Below are positions 59,980 to 64,000 of a DNA stretch of 64,000 nt, in pieces. The stretch lies in contig OX940866.1 of NCBI GenBank assembly GCA_954871525.1, positions 14,345,001 to 14,409,000 of the forward strand, written 5' to 3'. The notes below the pieces were generated by a model. That model did no database searches and was not told the origin of the DNA. It was given only the letters and a program-made list of their open reading frames with translations. The number at the start of each line of letters is the position of its first letter. Position 1 is the stretch's first letter. Made by a program: the position numbers and the translations under genes. The DNA comes from Parietaria judaica. Its lineage: Eukaryota; Streptophyta; Magnoliopsida; Rosales; Urticaceae.

Positions 59980-60345
59980 GTTTTTTTTTTTTATGATTTT
60001 ATGCGATTAGGTTTTGATTTTATGCGATTTTATGATTTTGAAATTATGAATTTGATTAGGTTTTGAAATTGTGATTAGGTTTTGGAATTGTGAATTGTAA
60101 TTAGGTTTAGGAATTGTGAATTGTGGTTAGGTTTTGAAATTGTGATTAGGTTTTGGAATTGTGAATTGTGATTAGGTTTAGGAATTGTGAATTGAGATTA
60201 AGTTTTGAAATTGTGAATAGGTTTTGAAATTGTGAATTGTGATTAGGTTTAGGAATTGTGAATTGTGATTAGGTTTTGAAATTGTGAATTGATTTAGTTT
60301 AGGAATTGTGAATTAATTTTGTTTAGGAATTGTGATTAGGCCGAT
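59980..60345. repeat. Minisatellite before CACTA gene 1
   Basis: About a dozen imperfect units of 20-28 bases of the type GATTAGGTTTTGGAATTGTG. The array lies in the leader or a leader intron and ends about 100 bases before the start codon. Confidence 0.8.
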
Positions 60346-60440
60346 TTTTAATGCGAATATATTTTGGTTTTAAAATTTAGTTTATGTTTTGGTTTGAATT
60401 TCGTGAAATAAATATATGCTATTTTTTTTTTCAGATTTCA

Positions 60441-61748
60441 ATGGCGCCTAAAGTAAGACGGGGTGTTAGGAAAGAAACGGCGAAACGGGGAAAGCACTGG
60501 AACACTGATTTGCCCGAAGACGAGGTCAATGAAACGGTTCCTCCGCCTCCGCCGCCGCATATGCCCTTAATGACTGAACCGGCAAAGAACCGTTACAATA
60601 AGATATGCACGCGGAAACTTTGCTCTGAGCGTGGTTTCACCGAATTACCGCTCGCTTCGAATGCGGTGAATGACCTCGTCAACGCCAATTATCAACGCCG
60701 GGATTGGCTAAATTATATGCTTGAGCCAAAGAACACGGCGTACACAAGCATGGTCCTCGAATTCTATGCGGCCCTTCCTGACAACGTCAAGGACGGGTTC
60801 GTGATAGTTCAAAATGTGCGTGTTCCCATCAGTCCGGAGGTCATAAATGCCTACTATGGCACTCCGAATTATACCGTAGAGGAGGATGAGCACAACCATT
60901 ACCCGGGTGCTGAGGTCGAGTTGGACAAGGCATTTTACGACGACATCGATGCAACAATTACGCAGCCCGGTGTGCAATGGCATTCAAGAGCTGGGGAATT
61001 ACGCCTTGAGAAGAGCCAGTTGTCTAAGATCAGGAAAATTTGGATGTACTTCTTCGGTTACCATCTTTACCCGCATCTTCACTTCACGGAGCTTCAGTTC
61101 GATTTTCTGAAGCTTATCTACGCCGGCGCAAAAGAGTTGAACATCGATGTGGGTCGGGAGATCTTCCACCACATGAACCACGTCAACTACAACCACAAGA
61201 AGAGCTCATTGGGATTCCCGTTCCTTATTTCGGGTCTTTGCATGAATGCCAGGGTAAGTGTTATTTAATACTAAACTATCATTTGATTAACTTGAATGTT
61301 GTTATTTTATTGATACTAAATTTTATTGAATTTGATTGTTTAGGTCGAGGCATATGATCGCGAAATCACGTTTCCAAAAAGAGGTACCTTTGATAAGGCT
61401 TGGATAAGGAGTCTGAAGCCATCGGTGCTTGAAACGCCACCTAGGCTCCAATCACTTGTGATTGGCGCCACCCCACCGGAGCAACAGTTTACATATAATG
61501 ACATTCCCATGAGGGCGTTTATGGCTCACAGTCAGCGGGAAATGTACAACTACATGTGCTATGAACGCAGCTACCGGATGGCTCAAGATCCAAACTTCCA
61601 GCCACCAAATCCGTATCCAGCTCCGGTTTAGCCAGCGAGGTATCCCGACTATTATCCCTTTCCCGGTGACGCAGGCGAATCCGGCAATGCAAGTGGCTCC
61701 GGCAATGCAAGCGGCCCCCACGAAGGTGGAATGGACGAAGACGCATGA
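60441..61748 (+). pseudogene. CACTA-carried plant-transposon protein gene, one nonsense codon
   Basis: Exons 60441-61253 and 61344 onward join in phase (GTAAGT donor, GTTTAG acceptor). The ATG follows TTTTTTTCAG. The protein has a basic N-terminus (MAPKVRRGVRKETAKRG), a PPPPPPH stretch and a conserved middle (ERGFTELP, FYAALPDNVKDGFVIVQNVRV, VINAYYGTPNYT, KIWMYFFGYHLYPHLHF) resembling the putative plant transposon protein family. A TAG at 61629-61631 follows PNPYPAPV. The same frame then continues PARYPDYYPFPGDAGESG with NASGSGNASG repeats and MDEDA to a TGA at 61746-61748, so the TAG probably replaced CAG. Function is unknown; such proteins recur in plant CACTA and retroelements. Confidence 0.75.
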
Positions 61749-62700
61749 AGAACCGTTATTTTGTTGTTTTTTCTTTGAACAATTTTAAATTATGTTATTA
61801 TTATTTTATTTTTGAACAATTTACTATGATTAGTTTTTGTTGTATTCGGTTTTTATAATTTCTTTGAACAATTTACAATGTTTAATTATTTTGTTTATTA
61901 ACTTAATTATTTAAGTGTATTTAAATTTTGAAGCAACAATTTAAAATTTAACTTAATTTCTGTCAAATACAACAATTTGAAAATGTGAATTAAAATCTGC
62001 CGCAGCCATTTATATATTTGCCGCGGCTATATTTTCAACGACACACAAAAGTGTCGTCATTAATCACATTAGCCGCGGAAAACATATATTCGCCGCGGCT
62101 AAACTATGCGATAATCAACCCGTAGCAGCCTCTGTAATTTCTGAGCATTGTTTAGCCGCGGCGAATAGGAAGTTGCCGCGGCAAAATTGTGTTAGCCGCG
62201 GCAAGTATATGTTCACCGCGGCTAAAACTGTGCGATAATCAACTCGTAGCTTCTGTAATTTCTGAGCATTGTTTAGCCGCGGCGAACTGGATTTTGCCGC
62301 GGCTAAATTATGTTTGCCGCCGCGAATTTATGTTTGCCGCGGCAAAACTGTGCGAAAAACAACTCGTAGCCTCTGTAATTTCTGAAGTTGTTTTAGCCGC
62401 GGCAAATTCGTAGTCGCCGCGGCGAGTCGTACGACGACACTTTTTTGTGTCGTTGGAGAATTTCTGCCGCGGCATCATTTAATTTGCCGCAGCCGATGTC
62501 GCAGATCTGAGATTTTATAACTCTTATTTAGGATCTCCTTTCACTTATTTCTCTATACACTCCACATACACAATCCATTTTACACTAAGTCAACCTAGGC
62601 GACTTGGTTGAAGGATTTCAGCTTTGTCTTCTCGGCTTGTCTACTGGAAAGAAAGGTATTATTTCTCAAAATTCCGGATCTTGATAAATAGATTTGCATT
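61749..62700. repeat. CACTA array 2 and promoter region of TNP2
   Basis: After an AT-rich stretch, about thirteen GCCGCGG motifs lie between 62020 and 62475, with GTGCGATAATCAACTCGTAG-type direct repeats and the palindrome CGACACTTTTTTGTGTCG near 62433-62450. Beyond 62515 the sequence loses the motif and leads to the TNP2 start codon. Confidence 0.7.
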
Positions 62701-64000
62701 ATGGCTTCTAGAGAATGGATGAAGGAAAATAGATTGAGCGATGATTACCGAAGAGGTGTTCAAGAGTTTTTTGATCTTGTTAAATTTAAGTATAGAAGAG
62801 GAAAATTTATTCGGTGTCCATGTCTCGTATGTGGAAATTTAGTTTCAAAATCCATGGAGGATGTCGAATCGAACTTATTTGCGTTTGGTATAATGAGTTC
62901 TTATGATCATTGGTACTTTAACGGGGAAAAAATTCGTGGTAGAAGAGTCGATGATTATGTACAAGAACAAGACGTCGAAGAGGATGACGTGGACGGTTTG
63001 TTGAAATGCGCCGAAGAGGATTTTGTGGGAAGACCGGAGTTATTTGAGTCGATGGTGGATGATTTAGAAGCTCCTTTGTTTGATGGGTGTAAGAGTTCGA
63101 AAATAGGGTTTTTGGTGACGTTATTTCATTTAAAGGCGGCAGAAGGTTGGTCAAATAATAGTTTTACGCAATTGTTGGAAGCCCTTCGGGATGTGCTTCC
63201 GGAGGGAAATAGAGTGCCTTTATCAATGTATGATGCAAAGAAGACGTTGGGGTTGTTAGGTTTGAAGTTCGATAAGCTTCATGCATGTCCAAAGAATTGC
63301 GTACTGTATAGGAATGAGCATGAATATTTAATGGAATGTCCGGTCTGCAGTGAGTCAAGGTGGAAGATAAGGAAGAAGCCTCACGACGGTGTCAAAGGGG
63401 TTCCGCAAAAAGTATTATGGTACATTCCCCCGTTGCCGCGCTTTAAACGCATGTTTAACAATCCCACTCACGCGAAGAACATGATTTGGCACTCAAAAAA
63501 CCGCAGTAAAGAAGGCGTTATAAGACACCCCGTTGATGCTGTACAGTGGAAATATTTTGACGCCCATCATCCGGAATTCAGCGCAGATCACAGGAATTTG
63601 CGTCTCGGTTTGGCCACCGATGGGATGAATCCATTTGGGAACATGAGTAGTCGATATATTGTTTGGCCGGTAATACTCATCAACTACAACCTCCCTCCGA
63701 AATTGTGTATGAAGCGGAAGTTTTTAATGTTGACGCTTTTAATTTCAGGACCGAGCCAACCGGGAAATGACATCGATGTTTACTTGGCACCATTGATCGA
63801 TGATTTGAAGATTATGTGGGAAGAAGGAATGACGATCATGGATGCGCACCTACAAGAAGAGTTCAAATTAAAAGCAATGTTAATGTGGACAATCAACGAC
63901 TTCCCGGCGTACGGGAACTTGTCAGGTTACTCAGTCAAATGCAAAATTGGTTGTCCTGTTTGCATCAAAGATACATGTTCGACCCGGTTGAAGCATGGGA
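62701..64000 (+). CDS. CACTA transposase TNP2, 5' part, open to the window edge
   Basis: An ATG at 62701 opens 433 codons with no stop. Residues about 4-77 match the transposase-associated N-terminal domain (REWMKENRLSDDYRRGV, IRCPCLVCGN, HWYFNGE). Around 200-215 is HACPKNCVLYRNEHEYLMEC with CPVC, a zinc-ligand set usual in TNP2. From about 290 the Transposase_21 core follows: LATDGMNPFGNMSSRYIVWP, then YNLPPKLCMKRKFLMLTLLI, GPSQPGNDIDVYLAPLIDDL and WTINDFPAYGNLSGYS. TNP2 binds and cuts CACTA ends in the nucleus. The ORF is intact as far as seen, unlike most transposon genes here, which suggests a younger insertion. Confidence 0.93.
   Translation, partial: MASREWMKENRLSDDYRRGVQEFFDLVKFKYRRGKFIRCPCLVCGNLVSKSMEDVESNLFAFGIMSSYDHWYFNGEKIRGRRVDDYVQEQDVEEDDVDGLLKCAEEDFVGRPELFESMVDDLEAPLFDGCKSSKIGFLVTLFHLKAAEGWSNNSFTQLLEALRDVLPEGNRVPLSMYDAKKTLGLLGLKFDKLHACPKNCVLYRNEHEYLMECPVCSESRWKIRKKPHDGVKGVPQKVLWYIPPLPRFKRMFNNPTHAKNMIWHSKNRSKEGVIRHPVDAVQWKYFDAHHPEFSADHRNLRLGLATDGMNPFGNMSSRYIVWPVILINYNLPPKLCMKRKFLMLTLLISGPSQPGNDIDVYLAPLIDDLKIMWEEGMTIMDAHLQEEFKLKAMLMWTINDFPAYGNLSGYSVKCKIGCPVCIKDTCSTRLKHG

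Larger units (their letters stand above)
59352..64000 (+). mobile_element. CACTA (En/Spm-type) element, left part
   Basis: Begins CACTACTACAA, the terminal sequence of CACTA elements, inside the third Copia LTR. Then come a CCGCGG-rich subterminal array, a two-exon plant-transposon gene, a second CCGCGG-rich array and a TNP2-type transposase gene. The right end is outside the window, so the 3 bp duplication (probably AAT) cannot be confirmed. Confidence 0.88.

Overview
The window is nuclear DNA of a flowering plant, most likely a core eudicot. Genes have introns with GT/AG junctions and AT-rich spacers. Two conserved plant genes can be followed exon by exon: an F-box gene of the SKIP16 type (minus strand, 2280-5494) and the flowering-time/RNA-processing gene FPA (minus strand, 46175-50690). 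A third host gene, a mitochondrial P-class PPR gene of the Restorer-of-Fertility-like type (38874-40612), carries one frameshift. The species cannot be named from the sequence alone. Exon limits were read from splice sites and conserved reading frames, without alignment software.

Layout. 1-923: 5' part of an unrecognised acidic protein gene running off the left edge. 2280-8450: SKIP16 and its upstream region, with two small MITEs. 8122-42740: an old array of SKIP16/PPR duplicates. It contains SKIP16 exon fragments at 8122, 26256 and 42692, a broken PPR copy (8891-9180 plus 23407-24328) and the nearly intact PPR gene at 38874. Shared spacer segments can be recognised near 1.34, 25.4, 27.65, 40.7 and 42.4 kb.

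Transposons have cut into this array. A 14.2 kb Ty3/gypsy-like LTR element (9181-23401, read on the minus strand) sits inside the PPR pseudogene. It contains the 3' part of a Copia element (15918-18764) and, in its right LTR, a reduced Copia element (19624-22157). A 758 bp solo LTR lies at 24450-25207. A 9.5 kb Mutator-like element (MULE, 28682-38211) sits in the leader of the PPR gene. It carries a transposase on the plus strand and a DUF1985/Ulp1-like gene on the minus strand. A hAT-type MITE lies at 41451-42027. Several insertion limits are supported by target-site duplications, and some also by an empty site in a paralogous copy within the window.

53009-64000 is a second nest. A hAT element with a BED-finger transposase pseudogene is hit by a 2.7 kb Copia LTR (55635-58337, perfect CCAAT duplication) and by a second copy of the same LTR family (from 58508). 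That second LTR is itself hit by a CACTA element (from 59352), which has two genes in view: a plant-transposon protein and an open TNP2 transposase running off the right edge.

Of the genes in view, SKIP16, FPA and the visible part of TNP2 have open reading frames. The other transposon genes carry nonsense codons, frameshifts or insertions. The least explained structures are two promoter-like hairpin loci inside the MULE, a TAGCGG motif scattered over the MULE's non-coding DNA, and paired CCGCGG-rich arrays in the CACTA element.
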